A stretch of DNA of 64,000 nucleotides, taken from NCBI GenBank assembly GCA_000242815.2, contig AHHB01000011.1, positions 62,001 to 126,000 of the forward strand. Direction: 5' to 3'. A model generated the notes under the pieces. It ran no database searches. It was not told where the DNA came from and saw nothing but the letters and a program-made list of their open reading frames with translations. This stretch comes from Janthinobacterium lividum PAMC 25724. GTDB taxonomy: Bacteria > Pseudomonadota > Gammaproteobacteria > Burkholderiales > Burkholderiaceae_D. The stretch's first letter is position 1, and each line of letters starts with the position of its first letter. The position numbers and the translations under genes were made by a program. This document shows, piece after piece, positions 9,283 through 18,037 of this stretch.

Positions 9283-10184
9283 ATGAATATCAATTTTTTC
9301 TTTGAAGTGCTGATCGGCGGTCTGCTGTCGGGCGTCATGTACGCGCTGGTGGCGATCGGTTTTGTCCTGATCTACAAGGCTTCGGGCGTGTTCAATTTTG
9401 CACAGGGAGCGATGGTGTTTTTCGCCGCCCTCACCTGCGTCGGCATCATGGACAAGTTCGGCCTGTCGCTGTGGCTGGCCATCCCGCTGACGATGCTCAC
9501 CATGATCGTCTTGGGTATCGCCATCGAACGGGTAGTCTTGCGGCCCCTCGTCAACCAGCCGGAAATCACGCTCTTCATGGCCACCATCGGCCTGACTTTT
9601 TTCATCGAAGGCCTGGCGCAGCTGATGTGGGGCTCGCAAGTACACAAGCTGGACTTGCCCATCGAAGACGTGCCGATGCAGTTCTTGATGGACCGCTTTG
9701 ACATCAACATCTCGCAGTTCGACCTGATGGCGGCCGGTATCTGCGCGCTGCTGGTGATCTGCCTGGCCCTGCTGTTCTCGAAAACCAAGGTGGGCCGCGC
9801 CCTGCGCGCGGTCGCAGACGACCATCAGGCGGCACTGGCGGTTGGCATCCCGCTGCAGCGCATCTGGGCCGTGGTGTGGGGCGTGGCGGGCTTGGTGGCG
9901 ATGGTGGCCGGCTTGCTGTGGGGGGCGCTAACGGGGTGCAGTTCGCCCTCACCTTCATCGCCTTGAAAGCGCTGCCAGTGCTGATACTGGGCGGCTTTAC
10001 TTCCGTGCCCGGCGCCATCGTCGGCGGCCTGATCATCGGCGCCTCGGAAAAGCTGGCCGAAGTCTACCTGGGCCCCATGGTGGGCGGCGGCATCGAAGGC
10101 TGGTTCCCGTATGTACTGGCGCTGCTGTTCCTGCTGGTGCGCCCGGAAGGCCTGTTCGGCGAAAAGATCATCCGGCGTATTTGA
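9283..10184 (+). pseudogene. livH: HAAT-type ABC transporter permease (LivH), frameshifted
   Basis: Membrane permease subunit with the family's usual N-terminus (FFEVLIGGLLSGVMYALVAI) and C-terminus (PVLILGGFTSVPGAIVGGLI, then LVRPEGLFGEKIIRRI). The reading frame changes near 9928: the first part ends in an out-of-frame LTGCSSPS tail, while NGVQFALTF continues in another frame. Restoring one base between 9928 and 9929 would give WGARNGVQF, the usual family sequence, so a one-base deletion or a sequencing error is the simplest explanation. The ATG at 9283 has AGGGA seven bases upstream. If the deletion is real, the transporter is probably inactive. Confidence 0.85.
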
Positions 10185-10219
10185 TATTGCATGACTTTTT
10201 TACCCCAAAAACAAACCCC

Positions 10220-10246
10220 GGGGTCGGACCCTCAGGGTCCGACCCC
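10220..10246. repeat. 27-bp perfect palindrome between livH and livM
   Basis: The arms GGGGTCGGACCCT and AGGGTCCGACCCC are perfect reverse complements around a central C. There is no following T tract, so it is not a classical terminator. It shares its GGGGTC ends with the larger palindrome between parA and parB (57969-58034), so it is probably a dispersed REP-like element. It sits inside an operon and could affect mRNA decay or the livH/livM expression ratio. Confidence 0.75.
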
Positions 10247-10295
10247 AGTATTGAAGCCGTTGGGTTGACGCTCAACAGCCAGCAAAGGACACGCC

Positions 10296-11354
10296 ATGAT
10301 TTACCGTGAAGCAGGACAATTCAAGACCAGCTATCAGGCTGACAGCCAGATTTTTCCGATCCGCCAAGACCGCCTGGCGCTGACAGCCACGCTCCTCGTC
10401 GCCGTCTTCCTCCTGCCATATTTTGCCTCGCCCTACATGTTGTCAGCGATCCTGATCCCCTTCCTGATCTTCGCGCTGGCGGCACTGGGCCTGAACATCC
10501 TGACCGGCTACGCGGGCCAGCTGTCGCTGGGTACGGCCGCCTTCATGGCCGTGGGCGCGTTTGCCTCGTATAACTTCATGGCTCGCCTGCCAGGACTACC
10601 ACTGCTGGTGTCGTTCATCCTGGGCGGCCTGTGCGCGGCCATGGTGGGCATCGCCTTCGGCCTGCCCTCCTTGCGTATCCGCGGCTTTTATCTGGCCGCC
10701 TCCACGCTGGCGACGCAGTTTTTTGTCGTCTGGTGCCTGACCAAAATCCCGTACCTGACCAACTACAGCTCCTCGGGCGTGATCACGGTGCAGAAAATGA
10801 GCATCCTGGGCTACCAGTTCGATACGCCGCAAAGCAAATACCTGCTGGTACTGGCCATCGTGGCCGGCATGGCATTAATGGCCAAGAACATGATCCGCTC
10901 GAACGTCGGTCGCTCGTGGATGGCCGTGCGCGACATGGACATGGCGGCCGAGGTGATCGGTTTTCGCCTGATGCGCACCAAGCTGCTGGCGTTCGCCGTC
11001 AGCTCGTTCTACTGCGGCGTGGCAGGTGCGCTGTATGCCTATGCCTACCTGGGCACGGTGGAACCGGAAGCATACAACCTGGACCTGTCCTTCCGTATCC
11101 TGTTCATGATCATCATCGGCGGCGTCGGTTCGATTTTGGGTTCCTTCTTGGGTGCGGCCTTCATCGTACTGCTGCCCGTGTTCCTGAACACGATTGCGCA
11201 TGGCCTGGCATTGCCGACCAGCGTGGCCTCGAACCTGGAACTGATGGTGTTCGGCGCCCTGATCATCTTCTTCCTGATCGTCGAACCGCACGGCCTTGCA
11301 AGGCTGTGGCAGATCGCGAAAGAGAAATTACGCCTGTGGCCTTTCCCGCACTAG
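10296..11354 (+). CDS. livM: HAAT-type ABC transporter permease (LivM)
   Basis: Second membrane permease subunit, 352 residues. After a 35-residue N-terminal extension come about eight to ten membrane helices, including the LivM hallmark LNILTGYAGQLSLGTAAFMAVGA. The C-terminal loop reads FRILFMIIIGGVGSILGSFLGAAFIVLLPVF in two overlapping parts, and the tail is IVEPHGLARLW. It pairs with the LivH product. A GGAC-like weak ribosome site precedes the ATG; the 111-base gap from livH contains a palindromic repeat. The gene is intact. Confidence 0.92.
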   Translation: MIYREAGQFKTSYQADSQIFPIRQDRLALTATLLVAVFLLPYFASPYMLSAILIPFLIFALAALGLNILTGYAGQLSLGTAAFMAVGAFASYNFMARLPGLPLLVSFILGGLCAAMVGIAFGLPSLRIRGFYLAASTLATQFFVVWCLTKIPYLTNYSSSGVITVQKMSILGYQFDTPQSKYLLVLAIVAGMALMAKNMIRSNVGRSWMAVRDMDMAAEVIGFRLMRTKLLAFAVSSFYCGVAGALYAYAYLGTVEPEAYNLDLSFRILFMIIIGGVGSILGSFLGAAFIVLLPVFLNTIAHGLALPTSVASNLELMVFGALIIFFLIVEPHGLARLWQIAKEKLRLWPFPH

Positions 11355-11418
11355 GAATTTGTACCTTGCAGTCTGATGTCGCTTGACTTGAAATCAAATA
11401 AACAAGAGGAGACACACA

Positions 11419-12750
11419 ATGAAACACATCAAATCGCTCATGCTGGCCGCCGCTATCGCCAGTGCCGCACTCACCATGGCCGGCAGCGCGCAGGGTCAAG
11501 AAAAAAGCCAGGACAAGGAACAGTACATCGCCCTGCCGTCCTACCGCGTAGGTCCTTACGCGGCCGGCGGCTCCGGTTTCTACGGCGGCATCATCGATTA
11601 CTTCAACCTGGTCAACCAGGCTGGCGGCGTGAATGGCGTGAAAATCAGCTGGGAAGAATGCGAAACCGAATACAACCCATCGCGCGGCGTCGAATGCTAT
11701 GAACGTCTGAAAACCAAGCAGGGCGGCGCCACCCTGGTCGAAACCCTGTCCACCGGCGTCGCCTACGGCATTCTGGACCGTGTGGCACAAGACAAGATCC
11801 CGATGACGATGATCGGCTACGGCCGCTCGGACGCCGCCAACGGCAAGGTCTTCCCGTATGTCTATCCGCTGATCTCCAGCTACTGGAGCCAGGCCGCCGC
11901 CATGATCAAGTACCTGGGCGACAAGGATGGCGGCATGGACAAGCTGAAAGGCAAGAAGATCGTCCACCTGTACCACGACTCGGCCTTCGGCAAGGAGCCG
12001 CTGCCGGTGCTCGAAGCCCTGTCGAAACAGTACGGCTTTGAACTGGTGAAAATTCCCGTCGCACCGCCCGGCAGCGAGCAGCAATCGCAATGGCTGCAAA
12101 TCCGCCAGGCCAAGCCGGACCATGTGATCCTGTGGGGCTGGGGCGTGATGAACTCCGTTGCCATTAAAACGGCGCAGCGCAATGGCTTCCCGCGCGACAA
12201 AATGCTGGGCGTCTGGTGGGCTGGCTCCGAGGAAGACACGATTCCATCGGGCGATGCAGCCAAGGGCTACACGGCGATGACTTTCAATACACCGGGCAAC
12301 TACCCCGTACTCGACGACATCCGTAAAAAACTCTACAGCACCGGCAAGGGCAACCTGTCCGACCAGTCGCGCATCGGCTCCGTCTACCACATGCGCGGCG
12401 TGACGGCCGGCATCCTGTGGGTGGAAGCGATCCGCGTGGCGCAGGAAAAATTCGGCAAGGGCAAGCCGGTCACGGGCGAGCAGATGCGCTGGGGCCTGGA
12501 AAACCTGAACGTCGACGATGCGCGCCAGAAGGCCATCGGCGCGCTGGGTATGTTCCCCAGCGTGAAGACCAGTTGCGATGACCATGAAGGCTCGGGCGCC
12601 GTGAAAGTCCAGCAGTGGGATGGCAAGAAATGGACCGCCATCACGCCGACGTGGATCGTCGGCGACAGGGCCCTGGTACGCAAGCTGGTCGAGGAATCCT
12701 CAGGCAAGTACGCCGAGGAGAAGAAGATCACGCCGGCGTGCATGAAGTAA
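11419..12750 (+). CDS. HAAT-type periplasmic substrate-binding protein
   Basis: Periplasmic receptor of the transporter (443 residues, type I periplasmic-binding fold, Peripla_BP_6). A signal peptide is visible: MKHIKSLMLAAAIASAALTM followed by AGSAQGQ, with cleavage expected after about residue 26. AGGAG lies about eight bases before the ATG. Features of the fold include GGVNGVKISWEECETEYNPSRG and GKKIVHLYHDSAFGKEPLPVL. It belongs to the subgroup encoded next to acyl-CoA ligases in betaproteobacteria, which differs from LivJ/LivK of E. coli; the ligand is unknown, and a hydrophobic or aromatic acid is an inference from context. Confidence 0.88.
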   Translation: MKHIKSLMLAAAIASAALTMAGSAQGQEKSQDKEQYIALPSYRVGPYAAGGSGFYGGIIDYFNLVNQAGGVNGVKISWEECETEYNPSRGVECYERLKTKQGGATLVETLSTGVAYGILDRVAQDKIPMTMIGYGRSDAANGKVFPYVYPLISSYWSQAAAMIKYLGDKDGGMDKLKGKKIVHLYHDSAFGKEPLPVLEALSKQYGFELVKIPVAPPGSEQQSQWLQIRQAKPDHVILWGWGVMNSVAIKTAQRNGFPRDKMLGVWWAGSEEDTIPSGDAAKGYTAMTFNTPGNYPVLDDIRKKLYSTGKGNLSDQSRIGSVYHMRGVTAGILWVEAIRVAQEKFGKGKPVTGEQMRWGLENLNVDDARQKAIGALGMFPSVKTSCDDHEGSGAVKVQQWDGKKWTAITPTWIVGDRALVRKLVEESSGKYAEEKKITPACMK

Positions 12751-12762
12751 GCAACTAGAACC

Positions 12763-12786
12763 GGACCGGTGCCAGCGCGCCGGTCC
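12763..12786 (+). terminator. intercistronic hairpin after the substrate-binding protein gene
   Basis: The arms GGACCGG and CCGGTCC are separated by ten bases, 13 bases after the stop codon. The sequence that follows (CGTGTTTAAC) has only three Ts, so it is a weak terminator or an mRNA-stabilising stem loop. Such a hairpin is commonly used to make more binding protein than ATPase from one operon. Confidence 0.5.
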
Positions 12787-12813
12787 CGTGTTTAACATTT
12801 TAAAGAAGCAGCC

Positions 12814-13659
12814 ATGAGCCACACTGCCACGCAATCCACGATCAAGACCGAGGCGCCGCCGCCCTACCTATCGGTCAACAATATCGAAGTCATTTACGAC
12901 CATGTGATCCTGGTCCTGAAGGGTGTGTCGCTGCAAGTCCCGCAGGGAAAGATCGTGGCGCTCTTGGGCGCCAACGGCGCCGGCAAGTCGACCACCTTGA
13001 AAACCATTTCGACCCTGCTGCGCGGCGAACGCGGTGACGTTACCAAAGGTGAAGTCCAGTTCAAGGGCGAACGCGTGGATCAATTGACGCCAAATGAACT
13101 GGTCAAGCGGGGCCTGTCACAAGTGATGGAAGGGCGCCACTGTTTTGGCCACCTCACCATCGAGGAAAATCTCTTGACCGGAGCCTACACGCGCAGCCTG
13201 TCGCGCAGCGAACTGAAGGACGCGCTGGAGAAGGTGTATCACTATTTTCCGCGCCTGAAAACGCGACGCAGCAGCCAGGCCGGCTATACCTCCGGCGGCG
13301 AACAGCAGATGTGCGCCATCGGCCGCGCGCTGATGGCCAAGCCGTCGATGATTTTATTGGACGAACCGTCGATGGGGATCGCGCCGCAGATCGTCGAAGA
13401 GATCTTCGGCATCGTCAAAGACCTGAACCACAAGGAAAACGTATCTTTCCTGCTGGCCGAGCAAAATACCAACGTGGCACTGCGCTACGCCGACTTCGGC
13501 TACATCCTGGAAAACGGCCGCGTCGTGATGGAAGGGCAAGCCCAGGAACTGGCCAGCAATGAAGACGTCAAAGAGTTTTATCTGGGCGTCTCCAGCGCAG
13601 GGCGCAAGAGCTTCCGCGACATGAAGTTCTACCGCCGCCGCAAACGCTGGCTGGCCTGA
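12814..13659 (+). CDS. livF: HAAT-type ABC transporter ATP-binding protein (LivF)
   Basis: Second ATPase subunit, 281 residues, longer than the usual 235 or so because of an N-terminal extension (about 20 residues before YLSVNNIEVIYD) and a basic C-terminal tail (SFRDMKFYRRRKRWLA). Walker A is GANGAGKST, the signature is SGGEQQMCAIGRAL and Walker B is MILLDEPSMGI, with LAEQNTNVAL after it. It pairs with LivG. It follows the binding protein by 63 bases and precedes the YjbR-like gene. Confidence 0.92.
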   Translation: MSHTATQSTIKTEAPPPYLSVNNIEVIYDHVILVLKGVSLQVPQGKIVALLGANGAGKSTTLKTISTLLRGERGDVTKGEVQFKGERVDQLTPNELVKRGLSQVMEGRHCFGHLTIEENLLTGAYTRSLSRSELKDALEKVYHYFPRLKTRRSSQAGYTSGGEQQMCAIGRALMAKPSMILLDEPSMGIAPQIVEEIFGIVKDLNHKENVSFLLAEQNTNVALRYADFGYILENGRVVMEGQAQELASNEDVKEFYLGVSSAGRKSFRDMKFYRRRKRWLA

Positions 13660-13675
13660 CACAGGAGCAGACGTG

Positions 13676-14035
13676 ATGGACATGGAGCGAGCGAAGCAGG
13701 TGTGCCGTGCCTTTCCCGGTGCGACAGAAGACATCAAGTGGACGAACGTACTGGCGTTTTCCGTCGGTGGCCGCCTGTTCGCGCTGTGCAGCGCCGAAGC
13801 GCACAACACGCGCGGCATGAGCTTCAAAGTCGATGCGGAACGCTTCCTGGAATTGACTGACCGTCCCGGCATCGTCCCGGCGCCCTACCTGGCGCGGGCC
13901 AAATGGGTGCATATCGCCAGCCCCGACGCGCTCGACGACAAGGAAATGGCGACCCTGCTGCACCGCTCATACAGCCTGATTTTTGCCAGGCTGACGAAAA
14001 AACTGCAACGTGACATTGGAGAACCAGCAACATGA
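13676..14035 (+). CDS. MmcQ/YjbR family DNA-binding-like protein
   Basis: Small protein of 119 residues with the YjbR fold: CRAFPGATEDIKWTNVLAFSVGGRLFAL near the start and APYLARAKWVHI further on. The fold resembles a double-wing DNA-binding domain, but the function in the cell is not established for the family. The ATG at 13676 has AGGAG eight bases upstream; a GTG directly before it is in the same frame. The stop overlaps the next gene by four bases (ATGA), so it is an integral part of the transporter operon. Confidence 0.82.
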   Translation: MDMERAKQVCRAFPGATEDIKWTNVLAFSVGGRLFALCSAEAHNTRGMSFKVDAERFLELTDRPGIVPAPYLARAKWVHIASPDALDDKEMATLLHRSYSLIFARLTKKLQRDIGEPAT

Positions 14036-15288
14036 CCGATACGCTCGACAGTCTGGAAGCACGCGCCCCCGAAGAACGCGAACGCGAATTGATGGCCGGC
14101 CTGCCGCAGTTGATCGCGCACGCGCAGGCGGCGCCGGGCTGGGCCCGCATTCTCGATGGCGTCAACGCAAGCGATATCAACAGCCGCGCCGCGCTGGCGC
14201 AACTGCCGGTGACGCGCAAGTCCGACCTCAAGCAATTGCAGCATGCACAACTGCCGTTCGGCGGCTTGAATACGACGCCAAAAAATGCCCTGTCGCGCGT
14301 CTTCGTCTCGCCCGGCCCGATCTTCGACCCAGAAGGCCGCGGCCCCGACTGGTGGCGCTTTGCGCGCCCCATGTATGCCGCCGGCGTACGTGCCGGCGGC
14401 TTGCTGCAAAACTGCTTTTCGTATCACTTCACACCGGCCGCTTTCATGGTCGAAGGGGGCGCCGCTCGCATCGGCTGCAGCGTCATCCCGGCCGGCATCG
14501 GCCAGACGGAAATGCAGGTACAGGCGATGGTCGATCTGAAGCCCGATACGTATATCGGGACGCCGTCATTCCTGAAATTGATCATCGAAAAAGCGCGCGA
14601 GATGGGCGCCGACATCAGCAGCGTCACCCGGGCCTTAATGGGCGCGGAAGCCTTGCCTGAATCCTTGCGCAGGTGGTTTGCCGAAAACGGCGTGCCGCAT
14701 GTGTTCCAGACCTACGCCTCCGCCGATATTGGCAGCATCGCCTATGAAACGGCCAGCAATGGCAAGCTCAATCCGGGCATGGTCATCGACGAAAACGTGC
14801 TGCTCGAAATCGTCCATCCGGGCAGCGGCATTCCCGTCGCAGCAGGCGAAGTGGGTGAAGTCGTGGTCACTGTCTTCAATGCAGACTACCCGCTGATCCG
14901 CTTCGCCACGGGCGATTTATCGGCCGTGCTGATGGACGCGCCGAATTCGCCGTGCGGGCGCACGAATACGCGCATCCGCGGCTGGATGGGACGCGCAGAC
15001 CAGACCACAAAGGTGCGTGCCATGTTCGTGCATCCATCGCAAGTGCATGAAATCACGCGCCGCCACCCGCAGATCAAGAAAGCGCGGTTGGTGGTATCGG
15101 GACGCATGGCCAACGACGAGATGGCCTTGCATTGCGAAGTCGATGATCCGAAGGATGCCAGCAATATCGAGGCCATCATTGGCTCGATCCGCGAACTGAC
15201 CAAATTGCGTAGCGATGTGGTGCTGGTGGCCGTCGGCAGCCTGGCGCAAGATGGCAAGGTGATTGACGACATGCGCGATTACAAATAA
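14032..15288 (+). CDS. PaaK-like phenylacetate-CoA ligase family protein
   Basis: AMP-forming ligase of 418 residues from the PaaK family, which activates aryl acids with ATP and CoA. Family features are the N-terminal LMAGLPQLIAHAQAAPGWARIL helices, ARLPVTRKSDL-like QLPVTRKSDLKQLQ, YASADIGSIAYE in the active-site region, and NADYPLIRFATGDLSAV. It is shorter than PaaK proper and belongs to the version linked to HAAT transporters. It is the last gene of the operon and overlaps the YjbR-like gene. The true substrate may be an aromatic or branched acid imported by the transporter. Confidence 0.85.
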   Translation: MTDTLDSLEARAPEERERELMAGLPQLIAHAQAAPGWARILDGVNASDINSRAALAQLPVTRKSDLKQLQHAQLPFGGLNTTPKNALSRVFVSPGPIFDPEGRGPDWWRFARPMYAAGVRAGGLLQNCFSYHFTPAAFMVEGGAARIGCSVIPAGIGQTEMQVQAMVDLKPDTYIGTPSFLKLIIEKAREMGADISSVTRALMGAEALPESLRRWFAENGVPHVFQTYASADIGSIAYETASNGKLNPGMVIDENVLLEIVHPGSGIPVAAGEVGEVVVTVFNADYPLIRFATGDLSAVLMDAPNSPCGRTNTRIRGWMGRADQTTKVRAMFVHPSQVHEITRRHPQIKKARLVVSGRMANDEMALHCEVDDPKDASNIEAIIGSIRELTKLRSDVVLVAVGSLAQDGKVIDDMRDYK

Positions 15289-15338
15289 GGCCGATTTGCG
15301 GGATAATACTGGCATTGACCATCAGCCTATTCATCGCC

Positions 15339-15932
15339 ATGCAAGAGTCCATGCAAGAATTTCACCATAACCGTGCCCGTGACCTGATCAAGAACGCGGA
15401 ACTGCTATTCGACCAAGATACCGTGCAGGCGTCGATCACACGCATGGCCGATGTACTGAACACGCGCTTCAACGCCAAGGACTCGAAAGAGTTCCCGCTG
15501 GTGCTGGGCGTGATGGGCGGCGCCGTCGTCTTTACGGGCAATCTGCTGCCGCAACTGAGCTTTCCGCTCGAATTCGACTACATCCATGTGAGCCGCTACG
15601 GCGACGACGACAAGGGCGGCGAAGTGGTGTGGAAAGTCATCCCTCGTTCCAACGTGGCGGGCCGCACCGTCATCGTGCTCGACGATATTCTCGACGAAGG
15701 CGAAACCCTGGCGCACGTCAAACAACGCTTGCTCGACATGGGCGCTTCGGAAGTGATCCTGGCCGTATTTGCCGACAAGGCCATCGGCAAGACAAAGCCC
15801 GTGCAGGCGGACATCGTCGGCCTGGTGATCCCGAACCGCTTCGTCGTCGGCTTCGGCATGGATGCGTACGGCTACTGGCGCAATCTGCCAGGCCTGTGGG
15901 CCATCAAGCCTGAGGATTTGAAGCAGGAGTGA
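15339..15932 (+). CDS. hpt: hypoxanthine-guanine phosphoribosyltransferase
   Basis: Purine salvage enzyme that joins hypoxanthine or guanine to PRPP. The PRPP loop VIVLDDILDEGETL is clear, and the late NRFVVGFGMDAYGYWRNLPGLWAI block is typical of the betaproteobacterial form. The ATG at 15339 gives 197 residues; an ATG at 15351 is also possible, and no strong ribosome site is seen for either. It has no obvious operon partner and ends in front of a convergent gene and a palindromic repeat. Confidence 0.88.
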   Translation: MQESMQEFHHNRARDLIKNAELLFDQDTVQASITRMADVLNTRFNAKDSKEFPLVLGVMGGAVVFTGNLLPQLSFPLEFDYIHVSRYGDDDKGGEVVWKVIPRSNVAGRTVIVLDDILDEGETLAHVKQRLLDMGASEVILAVFADKAIGKTKPVQADIVGLVIPNRFVVGFGMDAYGYWRNLPGLWAIKPEDLKQE

Positions 15933-15941
15933 TTGTGGTGT

Positions 15942-16040
15942 TGTCGGATTACGCGCTGCGCGCTAATCCGATCTACCCATGGTTGACGCGGCAGGTCGTA
16001 CGTCGGTCGGATTAGCGCAGCGTAATCCGACACCACCACC
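15942..16040. repeat. inverted repeat between convergent genes
   Basis: Two copies of a motif with the core GTCGGATTACGC-GCTAATCCGA lie in inverted order. The outer arms GTCGGATTACG (from about 15952) and CGTAATCCGAC (to 16031) are reverse complements, with flanking GTGGTG and CACCAC. Each copy can also fold on itself. It fills the space between hpt and the nitronate monooxygenase gene and may act as a bidirectional transcription barrier. Elements of this kind recur in betaproteobacterial genomes; the copy number here cannot be judged. Confidence 0.75.
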
Positions 16041-16052
16041 GCAGCACCCGCG

Positions 16053-17006
16053 TTACAGCTTCAGCCGCGCGCGCGCCGCATCGTATTCGGCCTTCAGGCG
16101 CGCCACCATCTCTTCTACGCTTGGCACGTCGTCCATCAAACCCACGCCCTGGCCAGCACCCCAGATATCGCGCCAGGCCTTGGCGCTGCCCGAGCCAAAG
16201 TTCATCGAACTCTTGTCCGCTTCGGGCAAGGCTTCCGGATCAAGTCCTGCAGCGACGATCGATTTTTTCAGGTAGTTGCCGTGCACGCCCGTAAACAAAT
16301 TCGTGTAGACGATGTCCGCAGCGCTTGAATCCACAATGGCGTCGCGGTAACCGTCGCTGACGTTCGATTCCTTGGTCGCCAGCCAACGCGAGCCTATGTA
16401 GGCAAAGTCGGCACCCATGGCTTGTGCTGCCAGCACGGCGTCGCCCGTGGCGATGGAGCCGGACAGCGCCAGCGGACCGTCAAAGAATTTGCGCACTTCG
16501 CCCACCAGCGCGAATGGCGACAAGGTGCCTGCATGGCCGCCAGCGCCGGTGGCCACCAGTATCAAGCCGTCGACACCGGCCTCCAGCGCCTTTTTTGCGT
16601 GGCGGATCGAAATCACATCATGCAGCACGATGCCGCCATAGCTGTGGATGGCGTCGAGCATTTCTTTGGGCGGCGCACGCAGCGAGGAAATGATGATGGG
16701 AATCTGGTGTTTCACGCACACTTCCACGTCATGTGCCAGGCGGTCATTCGACTGGTGCACGATCTGGTTGACAGCAATCGGCCCCACTTTTTTGTCGGGA
16801 TTGGCGGCCTGGAAGGCTGCCAGCTCGACTCGCAAATCCGTGAGCCAGGTGTCGAGCAATTCAGCGGGACGCGCGTTCAGCGCCGGAAAGGAACCGACGA
16901 TGCCGGCCTTGCACTGTGCCGCGACGAGGGCCGGGCCGCTGGCGATAAACATCGGCGAGGCGATAACGGGTAAGGAAAGGTTTTGCAACGCAACAGGCAA
17001 TGCCAT
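16053..17006 (-). CDS. nitronate monooxygenase (2-nitropropane dioxygenase family)
   Basis: FMN-dependent TIM-barrel enzyme of 317 residues. The motifs are SLPVIASPMFIASGPALVAAQ at the start, GVDGLILVATGAGGHAGTLSPF (flavin phosphate and catalytic histidine region), LSGSIATGDAVLAAQAMGADFAYIGSRW, and the late MDDVPSVEEMVARL. The family oxidises nitronates; in many bacteria the real substrate is unknown, and some members act as enoyl reductases. Cytoplasmic. It stands alone on the minus strand. Confidence 0.9.
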   Translation of the reverse strand: MALPVALQNLSLPVIASPMFIASGPALVAAQCKAGIVGSFPALNARPAELLDTWLTDLRVELAAFQAANPDKKVGPIAVNQIVHQSNDRLAHDVEVCVKHQIPIIISSLRAPPKEMLDAIHSYGGIVLHDVISIRHAKKALEAGVDGLILVATGAGGHAGTLSPFALVGEVRKFFDGPLALSGSIATGDAVLAAQAMGADFAYIGSRWLATKESNVSDGYRDAIVDSSAADIVYTNLFTGVHGNYLKKSIVAAGLDPEALPEADKSSMNFGSGSAKAWRDIWGAGQGVGLMDDVPSVEEMVARLKAEYDAARARLKL

Positions 17007-17096
17007 GGCGGACTCGCTGGAAAGTTGATCGGGATGAAAGACACACTGAACGTTAATTATAGTGCAGAAAAAGTACGGTCGTGCTGAATTTGTTAG

Positions 17097-18029
17097 CTAT
17101 CCGTGTCTAGGCTCATTGAGCAAGTACTCACCCTCGACATGTGCCGCGCAAGCTCTGCATAGCTGCGCGACAGCCCACTCGGCCAACGCAACCGTCTCCT
17201 GGCGCAGGAAGCGCCGGTTGGCCTCTTCGAAGATGGGCATGCCGCGCAACAGCGCGGGTATCGTGGCGATGGCGATGCGCTGACGCTCGAGCAGCAAAAA
17301 TTTCAGCAGCACCTTGACCGCATTCTGCGCATTGCGCACGGGGTCCGACGACAGGTAGTCGAGGCGCGAATAGGCGCGCTGCAGGGCCCCGGCGGCATCC
17401 TGGAACGGCCGCCCGTGGCCGGGGATGACGACGCGCACGTCCAGGCTGGCGATCAGGTCCAGCGTGGCGCGCGCCTCGCTAAAACCGGAGCGGCCGTCGA
17501 GTTCGGGGAAGATCACGCCAAAACCGTTTTCCCACAGGGCGTCGGCGGAAATGAGGATGCCCTCGTCGGCGCAGTAAAAAATCAGCGAGTGCGGGTCGTG
17601 ACCCGGTGCACCCAGCGCCTGCCAGGCCATATCGGCCAAGGTCAAGGTGTCACCGGGAGAAATGGTGGCATCAAAGCCGAAGCGCGGGCATTGCTGGCCC
17701 GTGGCCTGGAAGCTGAGCGCATCGACATCCCACACTCGCACCTTGTCCGCTTCGGCTACCGGAATGGCGGTGTGGCAGCCATATTGGGCTTGCAACAGTG
17801 CGTTGCCGCCGCAATGGTCGGAGTGCAAATGGGTGTTGAACAAGCGCTCCAGCGGGCGCCCATGCAAGCTATGGCGCAGCAAGGCCAGCGTTTGCGGCGC
17901 ATGCGTGACATAACCGCTGTCGATCAGGGCCGTGTCATCCTTGCCCTTGAACAGGATGTTGTTCGACGATAGCCAGCCGCGTTCGAACACCTGAATAGCA
18001 TCGGGGAACAACGCTGGCGATCGCGGCAT
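17097..18029 (-). CDS. MBL-fold metallo-hydrolase
   Basis: Beta-lactamase-fold hydrolase of 310 residues. The zinc-binding motif is visible as NTHLHSDHCGGN, with further ligands in GAPGHDPHSL and VIPGHGRPF. The C-terminal part is a winged-helix-like extension (LLERQRIAIATIPALLRGMPIFEEANRRF). The closest functional group is the glyoxalase II/SdsA-like hydrolases; the substrate is unknown. GAGGAAA lies just upstream of the start, and the gene begins eight bases after the DUF1289 gene ends, so the two are co-transcribed. Confidence 0.88.
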   Translation of the reverse strand: MPRSPALFPDAIQVFERGWLSSNNILFKGKDDTALIDSGYVTHAPQTLALLRHSLHGRPLERLFNTHLHSDHCGGNALLQAQYGCHTAIPVAEADKVRVWDVDALSFQATGQQCPRFGFDATISPGDTLTLADMAWQALGAPGHDPHSLIFYCADEGILISADALWENGFGVIFPELDGRSGFSEARATLDLIASLDVRVVIPGHGRPFQDAAGALQRAYSRLDYLSSDPVRNAQNAVKVLLKFLLLERQRIAIATIPALLRGMPIFEEANRRFLRQETVALAEWAVAQLCRACAAHVEGEYLLNEPRHG

Positions 18030-18037
18030 GGGTTTCC

